From Deminuibacter sp966424055 (lineage in GTDB: Bacteria; Bacteroidota; Bacteroidia; Chitinophagales; Chitinophagaceae), in NCBI GenBank assembly GCA_966424055.1, contig CBJLMB010000001.1, positions 310,001 to 374,000 of the forward strand: a stretch of 64,000 bases of DNA, read 5' to 3'. How positions within the stretch are numbered: position 1 is the first letter of the stretch; each line of letters starts with the position of its first letter. Shown here piece by piece: positions 24,961-33,956 of this stretch. The notes under the pieces are model-generated. The model was not told the origin of the DNA and did no database searches. It saw only the letters and a list, made by a program, of their open reading frames with translations. Position numbers and translations under genes: made by a program.

Positions 24961-27084
24961 GTGGAAGTAAAACGTGATATACTGTGGCGTGTGTATATGT
25001 GCTATATAGCTGTAGCAGCAGTATCTGTGCTGGTGCTGGTGAAAGCGTTTTACATTCAGCAGGTACAGGGTAAATACTGGCGCAGCATGAGCGATAGCCT
25101 GCACCAGCGGATTGAAGAGGTGGATGCAGACCGCGGAACCATTTACAGTGAAGACGGGCAGATGCTGAGCACCAGCATTCCGCAGTTTGATGTGTACATC
25201 GATTTTGGCGCAGATGGCCTGAGAGAGAAAAGCGGCAAGCGTTTCAGGGAAAACCTCGATTCTCTGAGCTATTGCCTGGCCAATCTGTTTAAAGATAGAT
25301 CGGAAGCAGGATACAAACAGTTGCTGAAAGAAGGATACCGCGAAAAGAACAGGTATTTTCTGCTGAAGAAAAAAATGGGTTTCAGGGAATATGAGCAGCT
25401 GCGCAGTTTTCCCCTGGTGAGGCAGGGTAAAAATAAAAGCGGTTTTATTGCCGAGGTACGCAGTATACGCCTGAACCCCTACCAGATGCTGGCATTCCGC
25501 ACCATAGGGCTCGACAGGGATTCTTTCAAGGTGGGGCTTGAGATGACCTATGACAGCGTACTGCGGGGTGTTAAAGGGAAAAGACTGGTTCGCTATATAG
25601 CCGGTGGTGTAAGTGTACCAGTGGACGATGATATGCAGGTTGAATCGGAGAACGGAAAAGATATTGTTACCACGTTGGATGTACATATTCAGGATATCGC
25701 GGAAAATGCATTGATGAACGCCATGGTGAAAAGCGAATCACAAAGCGGTACCTGTGTTGTGATGGAAACCCAGACCGGTAAAATTAAAGCAATAGCCAAC
25801 TTGGGGCGCCGCCCGGACGGCAGTTATTTTGAAGACCTGAATTATGCGTTGCGTACAACAGAGCCAGGCAGTACCATTAAACTGGCCACACTGATATCTG
25901 TGCTGAGCGAAGGTGGTTCAACAGTGAACGATATGGTAGAGGTAGGCAGCACCGGCAGTGCATATGTAGGCGTACGTAATGTGAATGAAGCAGAGGTGAT
26001 GCCCAAACCGGTTATGACAGTGAGAGAATGTTTTGCACACAGCTCCAATGTAGGTATGAGCAAAATCGCTTATAAAACTTTTGCCGCACATCCCGACAGG
26101 TTTTTAAAATACCTGCACCAGCTGCGGATGGATACGGCAACAGGCGTAGATCTTTTAGGTGAGGAAAGACCCAGGCTGCCACGGATGGGCCGGAGCGTTG
26201 AAGGATTGCATGCCATGGTGACCATGAGTTTTGGTTATGCTATACAGGTAAGTCCGTTACAAACTTTAACCCTGTACAATGCCATTGCCAACAACGGTAA
26301 AATGATGAAGCCTTACCTGGTGAACAGCGTACAGAACGACGGCGTAACGGTAAGACAGTACCTGCCCACTGTAGTGAAAGAAAGCATTTGCTCACCTGAA
26401 GTGGTAAAAGCAGCACAGGAATGTATGCGGGCTGTGGTTACAGAGGGTACTGCAAAAGCCATTTTTAAGAACACCCCGTATACTGTTGCCGGCAAAACAG
26501 GAACTGCGCACGTCGCAGATGGAAAGTACGGCTACAATGATGGTGTGTACCAGGCCACTTTTGTAGGTTATTTCCCGGCCGAAAAGCCGCAGTTCACCTG
26601 CATTGTGGTAATCAAAACAAAGCCTTTTGCTGCGATACACTATGGCGGTTCACTATCAGCCCCGGTGTTCAAGGAAATTGCCGACAGGTTGTATGCCATG
26701 TATGTAAAGCAAAGCACTGTACCCGCATTGTATGCCGGTACAACGAGGCCCGACAGCAGCTGGTACAGCTATACAGGCATACGCAAGGAAGTGAGATCGC
26801 TGTTCAGCACGCTGCAAATACCTTATACCGATTCATCGGTTGGTAATGGCGAGTGGGTAAAAGTGTATAAGAAGCCAGGTGCACCGGGCATAACAGGCTA
26901 CCCGATAGGCGGCGGAAGGCAAATGCCTTCACTCACCGGGCTGGGCATAAAAGATGCCATATATGCCTGTGAAAACATGGGACTGAAAGTAAATATAAAA
27001 GGTAGGGGAAAAGTGATTGCACAGTCGGTTGCGGTAGGACAGCCGGTGACCAAAGGACAGCAGGTTAGTATTCAGTTAAATTAA
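24961..27084 (+). CDS. ftsI: Septal peptidoglycan transpeptidase FtsI (PBP3-like, class B, with PASTA domain)
   Basis: A 707-residue class B penicillin-binding protein. One N-terminal transmembrane helix (about 10-28) is followed by the dimerisation domain (EVDADRGTIYSEDG) and the transpeptidase domain: active-site STIK with Ser 304, SSN at 361-363, KTGT at 512-515. A single PASTA domain closes it (MPSLTGLGIKDAIYACENMG). It cross-links septal peptidoglycan in the periplasm together with FtsW. The start is GTG 24961, because an in-frame TAG stands at 24949-24951 and no ATG lies between. It sits in the usual dcw position before murE. Confidence 0.96.
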   Translation: MEVKRDILWRVYMCYIAVAAVSVLVLVKAFYIQQVQGKYWRSMSDSLHQRIEEVDADRGTIYSEDGQMLSTSIPQFDVYIDFGADGLREKSGKRFRENLDSLSYCLANLFKDRSEAGYKQLLKEGYREKNRYFLLKKKMGFREYEQLRSFPLVRQGKNKSGFIAEVRSIRLNPYQMLAFRTIGLDRDSFKVGLEMTYDSVLRGVKGKRLVRYIAGGVSVPVDDDMQVESENGKDIVTTLDVHIQDIAENALMNAMVKSESQSGTCVVMETQTGKIKAIANLGRRPDGSYFEDLNYALRTTEPGSTIKLATLISVLSEGGSTVNDMVEVGSTGSAYVGVRNVNEAEVMPKPVMTVRECFAHSSNVGMSKIAYKTFAAHPDRFLKYLHQLRMDTATGVDLLGEERPRLPRMGRSVEGLHAMVTMSFGYAIQVSPLQTLTLYNAIANNGKMMKPYLVNSVQNDGVTVRQYLPTVVKESICSPEVVKAAQECMRAVVTEGTAKAIFKNTPYTVAGKTGTAHVADGKYGYNDGVYQATFVGYFPAEKPQFTCIVVIKTKPFAAIHYGGSLSAPVFKEIADRLYAMYVKQSTVPALYAGTTRPDSSWYSYTGIRKEVRSLFSTLQIPYTDSSVGNGEWVKVYKKPGAPGITGYPIGGGRQMPSLTGLGIKDAIYACENMGLKVNIKGRGKVIAQSVAVGQPVTKGQQVSIQLN

Positions 27085-27117
27085 ACAAAACACCCACTTC
27101 TGCAGAAGGGAAAGCGC

Positions 27118-28581
27118 ATGGCCATATTACAAGACATATTATATAAAGTACCGTTACTGTCTGTTAACGGTGCAACGGATATCACTGTAACAGGTATACA
27201 GATCGATTCAAGAAAAGCAGGCAAGGGATCGGTATTCGTGGCCATACGCGGGGCACAGACCGATGGCCACCAGTTCATTGACAAGGCGGTTGCCCAGGGT
27301 GCAGATGCTGTGGTATGTGAAGAACTGCCTGCCTCACTACAGCCCGGTGTTACATATGTACAGGTAAAAAATACGCATGAGGCAGTGGCTTATATGGCCC
27401 ATCACTTTTATGGTGAGCCCTCAAAAAAAATAAAACTGGTGGGTGTTACCGGTACCAATGGTAAAACCACTATTGCAACAGTACTGTATAAGCTGTTCAG
27501 CGAGCTGGGGTATACCTGCGGGCTCATCAGCACGGTAGAAAACCATATCGGCAAAACGGTGGTGCCTGCCACGCATACCACACCAGATGCCGTTAGCCTG
27601 AACGCCCTGCTGAAGCAAATGGCAGACGCCGGATGTACACATGTGTTTATGGAATGCAGCAGTCATGCCATACACCAGCATCGCATAACAGGTTTGCATT
27701 TTGCCGGTGCATTGTTCAGCAACATTACACACGATCACCTGGATTACCATAAAACCTTTGAAGAATACATCCGTGTTAAAAAAAGCTTCTTCGACGGGCT
27801 TACGGCAGATGCATTCGCTATTTCAAACCTTGATGACAAAAGGGGAACAGTGATGCTGCAAAACACGGCAGCAAAAAAATATTACTACAGCCTTAAAACC
27901 ATGGCTGAGTTCAAGGGCAAGATATTGGAGAATGCACTGACAGGACTGGTGATGACGGTGAACGATAAGGAAGTGCATTTCAGGTTGATTGGAGAATTCA
28001 ATGCATACAACCTGCTGGCAATATATGGTGCGGCTATTTGCCTGGGCGAGAAAACCGATGAAGTGCTGCGTATACTGAGTATGCTCACAGGTGCTGAAGG
28101 TAGGTTTGATTATGTTATCAGCAACGACCGCATCATTGGTATCGTGGATTATGCACATACACCCGATGCCCTTGACAATGTACTGGCCACCATAAAAAAA
28201 CTGCGCAAAGGCAATGAACAGGTGATCACAGTAGTGGGCTGCGGAGGCGACAGGGATAAAACCAAAAGACCTATTATGACGCAGGTGGCCTGTACGCTGA
28301 GTGATAAAGTGATACTGACCAGCGATAATCCGCGCACAGAAGACCCGCTGGCAATACTGGCCGATATGGAAGCAGGCCTTACAGCTGCAACAAAGCGCAA
28401 AGCGATCACCATCGCTGACCGCAGGGAAGCGATCAAAACAGCTGTAACCCTGGCAAATAAAGAAGATATCATCCTGGTAGCGGGAAAAGGACATGAAAAA
28501 TACCAGGATATCAACGGTGTGAAACACCCTTTTGATGATAAAGCAGTTTTGAACGAGATGTTTGCACTGCTGGGAAAATAA
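27118..28581 (+). CDS. murE: UDP-MurNAc-L-Ala-D-Glu:meso-diaminopimelate ligase MurE
   Basis: A 487-residue Mur ligase adding the third stem residue to the cytoplasmic precursor. ATP-binding GVTGTNGKTT lies at 109-118, the carbamylated-Lys region as YIRVKKSFFDGL, the central NITHDHLDYHKTFEEY, and DNPR at 403-406, the signature for meso-diaminopimelate rather than lysine. Thus the wall should be of A1gamma type. ATG 27118 follows ftsI by 33 bases. No murF follows, unlike in E. coli; it must lie elsewhere on the chromosome. Confidence 0.97.
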   Translation: MAILQDILYKVPLLSVNGATDITVTGIQIDSRKAGKGSVFVAIRGAQTDGHQFIDKAVAQGADAVVCEELPASLQPGVTYVQVKNTHEAVAYMAHHFYGEPSKKIKLVGVTGTNGKTTIATVLYKLFSELGYTCGLISTVENHIGKTVVPATHTTPDAVSLNALLKQMADAGCTHVFMECSSHAIHQHRITGLHFAGALFSNITHDHLDYHKTFEEYIRVKKSFFDGLTADAFAISNLDDKRGTVMLQNTAAKKYYYSLKTMAEFKGKILENALTGLVMTVNDKEVHFRLIGEFNAYNLLAIYGAAICLGEKTDEVLRILSMLTGAEGRFDYVISNDRIIGIVDYAHTPDALDNVLATIKKLRKGNEQVITVVGCGGDRDKTKRPIMTQVACTLSDKVILTSDNPRTEDPLAILADMEAGLTAATKRKAITIADRREAIKTAVTLANKEDIILVAGKGHEKYQDINGVKHPFDDKAVLNEMFALLGK

Positions 28582-28736
28582 CGGTGCTGAATAAAATTGG
28601 GACAGCACAAGTGTGCGACGCAAGGGACGGTGAAGGATGGAAAAAAGCTGAACTCCCAATGCACCCGGATAAAAGAAAAAGGCAGCAATGCCTGTGGCCG
28701 GCGGCTGAGAAAACAAAGAGAGACCATTGACAAACT

Positions 28737-30044
28737 ATGCTATATTATTTATTTACCTGGCTGAAACAAGAATTTAACCTGAGCGGTGCGGGTTTATTCC
28801 AGTTTATCACTTTCCGCGCTGCAATGGCGATTTTATTGTCATTGGTAATTGCAACGGTATACGGCAAACGGATCATCAATTTTCTCAAACGCAGGCAGAT
28901 CGGTGAAACCGTTCGCGACCTGGGACTGGCCGGCGAACAGCAGAAAAAAGGAACACCTACCATGGGCGGCATTATTATCCTGCTGGCGATACTGATACCT
29001 ACCCTGCTGTTTGCAGACTTAAATAAAGTGTACATCCGGTTAATGATATTATGTACGGTTTGGCTGGGGATGATCGGGTTTCTGGATGATTATTTCAAAA
29101 TAAAAGCACGCAAAAAAGCACAAGCAAAAGGCGAGAAATACCAGAAGAAGGATAGCGACGGACTGGCAGGAGTTTCCAAGATCATAGGGCAGATCGGTTT
29201 GGGTATCATCATTGGCGCTACCCTGTATTTCAATGACAGCGTGGTAGTGGAAAGGGAAATTATCACCGACCAGAATGCAAGCGCGGCGATACATCCCGGT
29301 GACAGGAAGCTGAATGAGGTGACCAGGAAAATAGACGGGCAGGACAGGCGGTTCGCACGGGTGAAAACACCGATCACCACCATCCCGTTTGTAAAAAACC
29401 ATGAGTTCAATTACAGCAAGCTGATCAGCTGGATGGGGCCATGGGCCGAGCAGTACACCTGGGTGATTTATATACTGATCGTCACTTTCATTGTCACGGC
29501 AGTATCGAACGGCGCCAATATCACAGACGGGCTCGACGGGCTGGCTGCCGGTGTAAGCGCGATCATTGGGGCGGCCATCGGTGTGTTTGCTTATGTAAGT
29601 GGTAACTACAGGATAGCCGATTACCTGAATGTGATGTATATACCCAACCTGAGCGAGATGGCCATTTTTATCGGTGCCTTTGTAGGAGGTTGTATCGGCT
29701 TTCTCTGGTACAATGCTTACCCGGCGCAGGTGTTCATGGGCGATACAGGCAGCCTGGCATTAGGCGGTATCATCGCCTCGCTGGCCATCATTATCAGAAA
29801 GGAATTGCTGATTCCTATTTTTTGCGGTGTGTTCCTGGTGGAAGAACTGAGTGTGATTATCCAGGTGAGCTATTTTAAATACACCAAAAAGAAATATGGG
29901 GAAGGAAAGCGGATATTCCTGATGAGCCCCCTGCACCATCATTACCAGAAAAGGGGATTTCATGAAAGTAAAATAGCTGTGCGTTTCTGGATCGTGACCA
30001 TACTGTGTGTTGTAAGTTCTATCATCACTTTAAAAATACGGTAA
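28737..30044 (+). CDS. mraY: Phospho-MurNAc-pentapeptide-transferase MraY
   Basis: A 435-residue polytopic membrane enzyme that makes lipid I from undecaprenyl phosphate and UDP-MurNAc-pentapeptide. Visible motifs: KKGTPTMGGIIIL, FLDDYFKI (catalytic Asp-Asp), NGANITDGLDGLAAG, FMGDTGSLALGG, and MSPLHHHYQKRGFHE. It is some 75 residues longer than the E. coli enzyme because of a hydrophilic insert at about 165-230 (EREIITDQNASAAIHPGDRK), a Bacteroidota feature. The gap before it (155 bases) has a small AGGCA..TGCCT hairpin at 28680-28693. murD begins 5 bases after its stop. Confidence 0.97.
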   Translation: MLYYLFTWLKQEFNLSGAGLFQFITFRAAMAILLSLVIATVYGKRIINFLKRRQIGETVRDLGLAGEQQKKGTPTMGGIIILLAILIPTLLFADLNKVYIRLMILCTVWLGMIGFLDDYFKIKARKKAQAKGEKYQKKDSDGLAGVSKIIGQIGLGIIIGATLYFNDSVVVEREIITDQNASAAIHPGDRKLNEVTRKIDGQDRRFARVKTPITTIPFVKNHEFNYSKLISWMGPWAEQYTWVIYILIVTFIVTAVSNGANITDGLDGLAAGVSAIIGAAIGVFAYVSGNYRIADYLNVMYIPNLSEMAIFIGAFVGGCIGFLWYNAYPAQVFMGDTGSLALGGIIASLAIIIRKELLIPIFCGVFLVEELSVIIQVSYFKYTKKKYGEGKRIFLMSPLHHHYQKRGFHESKIAVRFWIVTILCVVSSIITLKIR

Positions 30045-30049
30045 CAGGT

Positions 30050-31390
30050 ATGGCGCATAAAATGGTGATACTGGGGGCCGGTGAAAGTGGTATCGGTGCG
30101 GCCATCCTGGCAAAACAACAGGGTTATGATGTGTTTGTAAGCGATGGCGGCAGTATAAAAGAAATTTACAGGAATGAACTGATAAAACAGGCTGTTGAAT
30201 TTGAAGAAGGCAGGCATACCGCAGAAAGAATACTGGCAGCGGATGAAGTGATGAAAAGCCCCGGTATACCCGAGAAAAATGATATGGTGAAGCAGATCAG
30301 GGCTAAAGGGATACCGGTGATCAGTGAAATAGAGCTGACTTACCGTTTCAAGGGCAACAGTAAAATAGTAGCGATCACCGGCAGCAATGGCAAAAGCACC
30401 ACTACCTCGCTGATCTACCATATCTGCAGAACGGCAGGGATGGATTGCGCGCTGGTTGGCAATATCGGGTATTCATTTGCCCGGCAGGTGGCTGAAGAAC
30501 CGAAGTTATTGTATGTGGCAGAGATCAGCTCTTTTCAGCTGGATGATATTAAAGATTTTAGACCGGATATAGCAGTACTGCTGAATATTACAGAAGATCA
30601 CCTGGACAGGTACGATTATAAGTTTGAGAATTATATAAACAGCAAATTCAGGATAATAGAGAACCAGACAAAAGACGATTATTTTATTTACTGTGAGGAT
30701 GATGAAGTGATCATGAACCATTTAAAACATATATCCCTCAATACTAACCCATTGCCATTTACTATGAAACACGAAGTTAAAAAAGGAGCCAGCATTAAAG
30801 GAGACCAGATGATGCTACGGGTACAGGAAGAACGAGTAAGCATGAGTATTTATGATTTTGCTTTGAAAGGAAAACACAACCAGTACAACACTATGGCAGC
30901 AGGAATTGCAGGCGCTTCCCTGGGTATAAGGAAAGAAAAAATAAGAGAAGCTGTCAAAACATTTGAAAGCCTGGAGCATCGGATGGAGCATGTGGCCACT
31001 GTAAGAGGCGTTGAGTTTATCAACGACAGCAAAGCCACCAATGTGAACAGTACCTGGTATGCCCTGGAAAGCATGAGCAAACCCACCGTGCTGATACTCG
31101 GTGGTACCGATAAGGGCAATGATTATACCCTGCTGGAAGACCTGGTGAAGGAAAAAGTAAAGGCGATCGTGTGCATGGGGCTGGATAATAAAAAGATCCA
31201 TGACGCTTTTGAAAGCATGGTGCCTAAAATGGTAGACACCAAAAGCGCGCAGGAGGCTGTACAGGCCGCTTTTGAGCTGGCAGAAAAAGGATCTGTGGTT
31301 CTGCTGAGCCCTGCCTGTGCCAGTTTCGACCTGTTTAAAAATTATGAAGACAGGGGCCGGCAGTTCAAGCAGGCTGTAAAAGATCTATAA
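30050..31390 (+). CDS. murD: UDP-MurNAc-L-alanine:D-glutamate ligase MurD
   Basis: A 446-residue cytoplasmic Mur ligase. N-terminal Rossmann-like KMVILGAGESGIGAAILA, ATP site GSNGKS at 111-116, NITEDHLDRYDY in the central domain and INDSKATN plus LSPACASFDLF in the C-terminal domain fit MurD. The frame is open back to 30005, overlapping mraY, but ATG 30050, 5 bases after the mraY stop, gives the normal N-terminus. The gap to ftsW contains a small CTGCC..GGCAG hairpin at 31404-31418. Confidence 0.96.
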   Translation: MAHKMVILGAGESGIGAAILAKQQGYDVFVSDGGSIKEIYRNELIKQAVEFEEGRHTAERILAADEVMKSPGIPEKNDMVKQIRAKGIPVISEIELTYRFKGNSKIVAITGSNGKSTTTSLIYHICRTAGMDCALVGNIGYSFARQVAEEPKLLYVAEISSFQLDDIKDFRPDIAVLLNITEDHLDRYDYKFENYINSKFRIIENQTKDDYFIYCEDDEVIMNHLKHISLNTNPLPFTMKHEVKKGASIKGDQMMLRVQEERVSMSIYDFALKGKHNQYNTMAAGIAGASLGIRKEKIREAVKTFESLEHRMEHVATVRGVEFINDSKATNVNSTWYALESMSKPTVLILGGTDKGNDYTLLEDLVKEKVKAIVCMGLDNKKIHDAFESMVPKMVDTKSAQEAVQAAFELAEKGSVVLLSPACASFDLFKNYEDRGRQFKQAVKDL

Positions 31391-31448
31391 CACAAAGCAT
31401 ACACTGCCCGCAAGGCAGGCAAGCTGACCTGCTTTACAATACTAAAGG

Positions 31449-32756
31449 ATGATGATGAACGAAACCTCAGATAAATTATTCTCACAATTCCCTTCTATGG
31501 AAGGGGCAGGAGGCCGCTTGTTGAATAAAACCAGCGGCGACCGCTTTATCTGGGGTATTGTAATACTGCTGGCACTGGTGTCATTGCTCGTGGTATATAG
31601 TGCAACAGGATCGCTGGCATACAAAATGTACAAAGGCAATACAGAGGTATACCTGTTTAAACAGCTGTCGTTTATTGTACTGGGTATTTTGCTGATCTAT
31701 TTTTTACACCGGGTCAACTACACCATTTATTCAAGGGTGGCCATGATCTTGTTCCTGATATCGGTGCCGCTGCTGGTTTATACCCTGTTTTTTGGTGCCA
31801 GGATCAATGAAGGAAGCCGGTGGATCAAACTACCGGTGATCAATATGACCATACAAACCAGCGACCTGGCCAAGCTGGCGCTGTTTATGTATTTATCGCG
31901 GCAACTGAGCAAGAAGCAGGCAGTGATCAAAGATTTTAAGAAAGGGTTTTTACCTGTGATTATACCCGTGGCCATTACCTGTGTGCTGATTATGCCGGCC
32001 AACTTGTCCAACGCACTGCTTACAGGGGCTACTTCCCTGTTATTGCTGTTTATAGGAAGGGTGAATGTAAAACATATACTGCTGGTAATAGGGGTGGCAC
32101 TGATACCGATACTGATCATTGTAAGCGTGGCAGTGACCACCTACGATGGAACGAAGAAAGAAGAACTGAAGCATGAAAATGTAAAAGCACCCGCCCAGGA
32201 CAAATCGCATGCTTTTGGCAGGTTTGGTACCTGGGTACGAAGGGTACAGGATTTTATTTATGCCAAGGATGAGGAAGTGCCTTACCAGGTACAACAGGCA
32301 AAGATAGCCATCGCCAACGGCGGGGTGTTGTTTGGCCTGGGACCCGGTAACAGCCAGCAACGTAATTACCTGCCGCAGGCTTACAACGATTTTATTTATT
32401 CAATTATAATAGAAGAGTATGGTTTGCTGGGAGGAGCATTTATCGTGTTTATCTACCTGATATTCCTGTTCCGCTGTATCAGGATTTTCAGGCGGTGTCC
32501 CTATGCGTTTGGCGCATTCCTGGCACTGGGGCTCAGTTTTACACTGGTGATACAGGCATTGGCCAATATGGCGGTGAATGTAAACATCGTGCCGGTAACA
32601 GGGGTGACCCTGCCGCTGGTGAGCATGGGTGGCAGCTCGTTCCTGTTCACCTGCGCATCGGTAGGTATTATCCTGAGTGTGGGCCGCAATGTAGAACAGA
32701 TGGAAGGACGTACGGAAGACAGAACTGCCGCAGTGCAAACTGCACAGGCTGCATAA
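31449..32756 (+). CDS. ftsW: Septal peptidoglycan glycosyltransferase FtsW (SEDS family)
   Basis: A 435-residue SEDS protein with ten predicted transmembrane helices that polymerises lipid II at the septum with FtsI. A ~35-residue cytoplasmic N-terminus precedes helix 1 (GIVILLALVSLLVVYSATG). The SEDS motifs FGARINEGSRWIKLP, QTSDLAKLALFMYLSR and VPVTGVTLPLVSMGGSS are intact, and the large periplasmic loop contains YQVQQAKIAIANGGVLFGLG. Three consecutive ATG codons open the frame, and AAAGGA just upstream is an unusually good ribosome binding site for this phylum. The tail is a short Glu/Arg/Ala-rich segment. Confidence 0.96.
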   Translation: MMMNETSDKLFSQFPSMEGAGGRLLNKTSGDRFIWGIVILLALVSLLVVYSATGSLAYKMYKGNTEVYLFKQLSFIVLGILLIYFLHRVNYTIYSRVAMILFLISVPLLVYTLFFGARINEGSRWIKLPVINMTIQTSDLAKLALFMYLSRQLSKKQAVIKDFKKGFLPVIIPVAITCVLIMPANLSNALLTGATSLLLLFIGRVNVKHILLVIGVALIPILIIVSVAVTTYDGTKKEELKHENVKAPAQDKSHAFGRFGTWVRRVQDFIYAKDEEVPYQVQQAKIAIANGGVLFGLGPGNSQQRNYLPQAYNDFIYSIIIEEYGLLGGAFIVFIYLIFLFRCIRIFRRCPYAFGAFLALGLSFTLVIQALANMAVNVNIVPVTGVTLPLVSMGGSSFLFTCASVGIILSVGRNVEQMEGRTEDRTAAVQTAQAA

Positions 32757-32811
32757 AGATGAAGAGGCTTTACAGAGGGCACCAGTGCAGTTCGCAGTTA
32801 ATAAAGAATAC

Positions 32812-32832
32812 TTAACCGTTCATCGCGGTTAA
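32812..32832 (+). other. Hairpin just upstream of murG
   Basis: TTAACCG (32812-32818) pairs with CGGTTAA (32826-32832) across 7 bases and ends 8 bases before the murG start, so it would hold the ribosome entry region of murG. Regulatory meaning is unproven. Confidence 0.35.
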
Positions 32833-32840
32833 ACATATAT

Positions 32841-33929
32841 ATGAAAAAAATTATCATAGCCGGCGGAGGAACCGGTGGGCATATATTCCCTGCCATAGCT
32901 ATCGCTAATGCACTCAAACTGCAGCAGCCGGATATCGCACTGCTGTTTGTAGGGGCAAAGGGAAAAATGGAAATGGAAAAAGTGCCGCAGGCAGGATATG
33001 AGATCAGGGGAATTGATATTGCGGGGCTTAACAGGAGTTCTTTGATAAAAAACCTGGGACTGCCATTTAAACTGGTAAAAAGTTTTTACCAGGTAAAAGC
33101 CATCATGCAGGCATTTAAACCAGATGCCGTGATCGGTGTGGGGGGGTATTCCAGCTTCCCCGTATTGCGGTATGCACAGCGGAAAGGCATACCCAGTTTT
33201 ATTCATGAAAGCAATTCGTTTGCCGGTAAAAGCAATATACTGCTGGGTAAAAAGGCGGTAAAGATTTTTGTAGCGAGTGAGGGCATGGAGAAATTTTTTC
33301 CTGCCGGTAAGATCATCCTTACCGGTAACCCGGTACGTAAATCCATTGTACAATCGCAGATCACCAAACAGGAAGCCCTGCGCTATTTTGGATTGGAGGA
33401 AAACAAAAAAACCATACTGGCTATTGGCGGTAGCCTGGGCGCAAGAAGTATCAATGAAGTGATCGCCTCGCATATCCGCGACCTGGTACCGCTTAACCTG
33501 CAGCTGATATGGCAAACAGGTAAAACAACGGCAGAGGCGTATATACAGCGTGGCAAATCGGCAGAGAATGTTTGGGTGAACGATTTTATCGTGGATATGG
33601 ATAAAGCTTATGCTGCAGCTGATGTGGTTATTTCCCGGGCTGGTGCAATGTCGGTTGCTGAATTGTGTGTGGCGAAAAAACCGGTGGTGTTTGTACCCTT
33701 CCCCTTTGCAGCGGAAGATCACCAGACCGTAAATGCCAGATACCTGGTAAACAGGGATGCAGCGCTGATGGTGAAAGATGAAGAAGTGCAGGCTAAACTG
33801 TTCCCGACCATCACCCGGCTGGCTATGGACGACGCGCAGCAACACAAGCTGAGCAGCAATATTGCAAAGCTTGCCATCACCAATGCCGATGAAGTGATTG
33901 CAAAAGAAGTATTAAACAGTATCGGATAA
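32841..33929 (+). CDS. murG: Undecaprenyldiphospho-MurNAc-pentapeptide GlcNAc transferase MurG
   Basis: A 362-residue GT-B glycosyltransferase at the inner face of the membrane that makes lipid II from lipid I and UDP-GlcNAc. N-terminal GGGTGGHIFPAIAIA (residues 7-21), GVGGYSSFPVLRYAQ, PSFIHESNSFAGKSN and the second-domain signature AIGGSLGARSIN and ISRAGAMSVAELCVAKKP are all present. The gene lies 84 bases after ftsW and 27 before murC. Confidence 0.97.
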   Translation: MKKIIIAGGGTGGHIFPAIAIANALKLQQPDIALLFVGAKGKMEMEKVPQAGYEIRGIDIAGLNRSSLIKNLGLPFKLVKSFYQVKAIMQAFKPDAVIGVGGYSSFPVLRYAQRKGIPSFIHESNSFAGKSNILLGKKAVKIFVASEGMEKFFPAGKIILTGNPVRKSIVQSQITKQEALRYFGLEENKKTILAIGGSLGARSINEVIASHIRDLVPLNLQLIWQTGKTTAEAYIQRGKSAENVWVNDFIVDMDKAYAAADVVISRAGAMSVAELCVAKKPVVFVPFPFAAEDHQTVNARYLVNRDAALMVKDEEVQAKLFPTITRLAMDDAQQHKLSSNIAKLAITNADEVIAKEVLNSIG

Positions 33930-33956
33930 AAACGAAAAGCCCGGACTGAAACAGTA

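Noticed and set aside
24889..25686. 265-codon frame antisense to ftsI
   Set aside because: Overlaps a complete transpeptidase gene; composition shows no domain.
32829..33845. 338-codon open frame on the - strand across murG
   Set aside because: Antisense to an intact murG with all signatures; no start context and no recognisable product.
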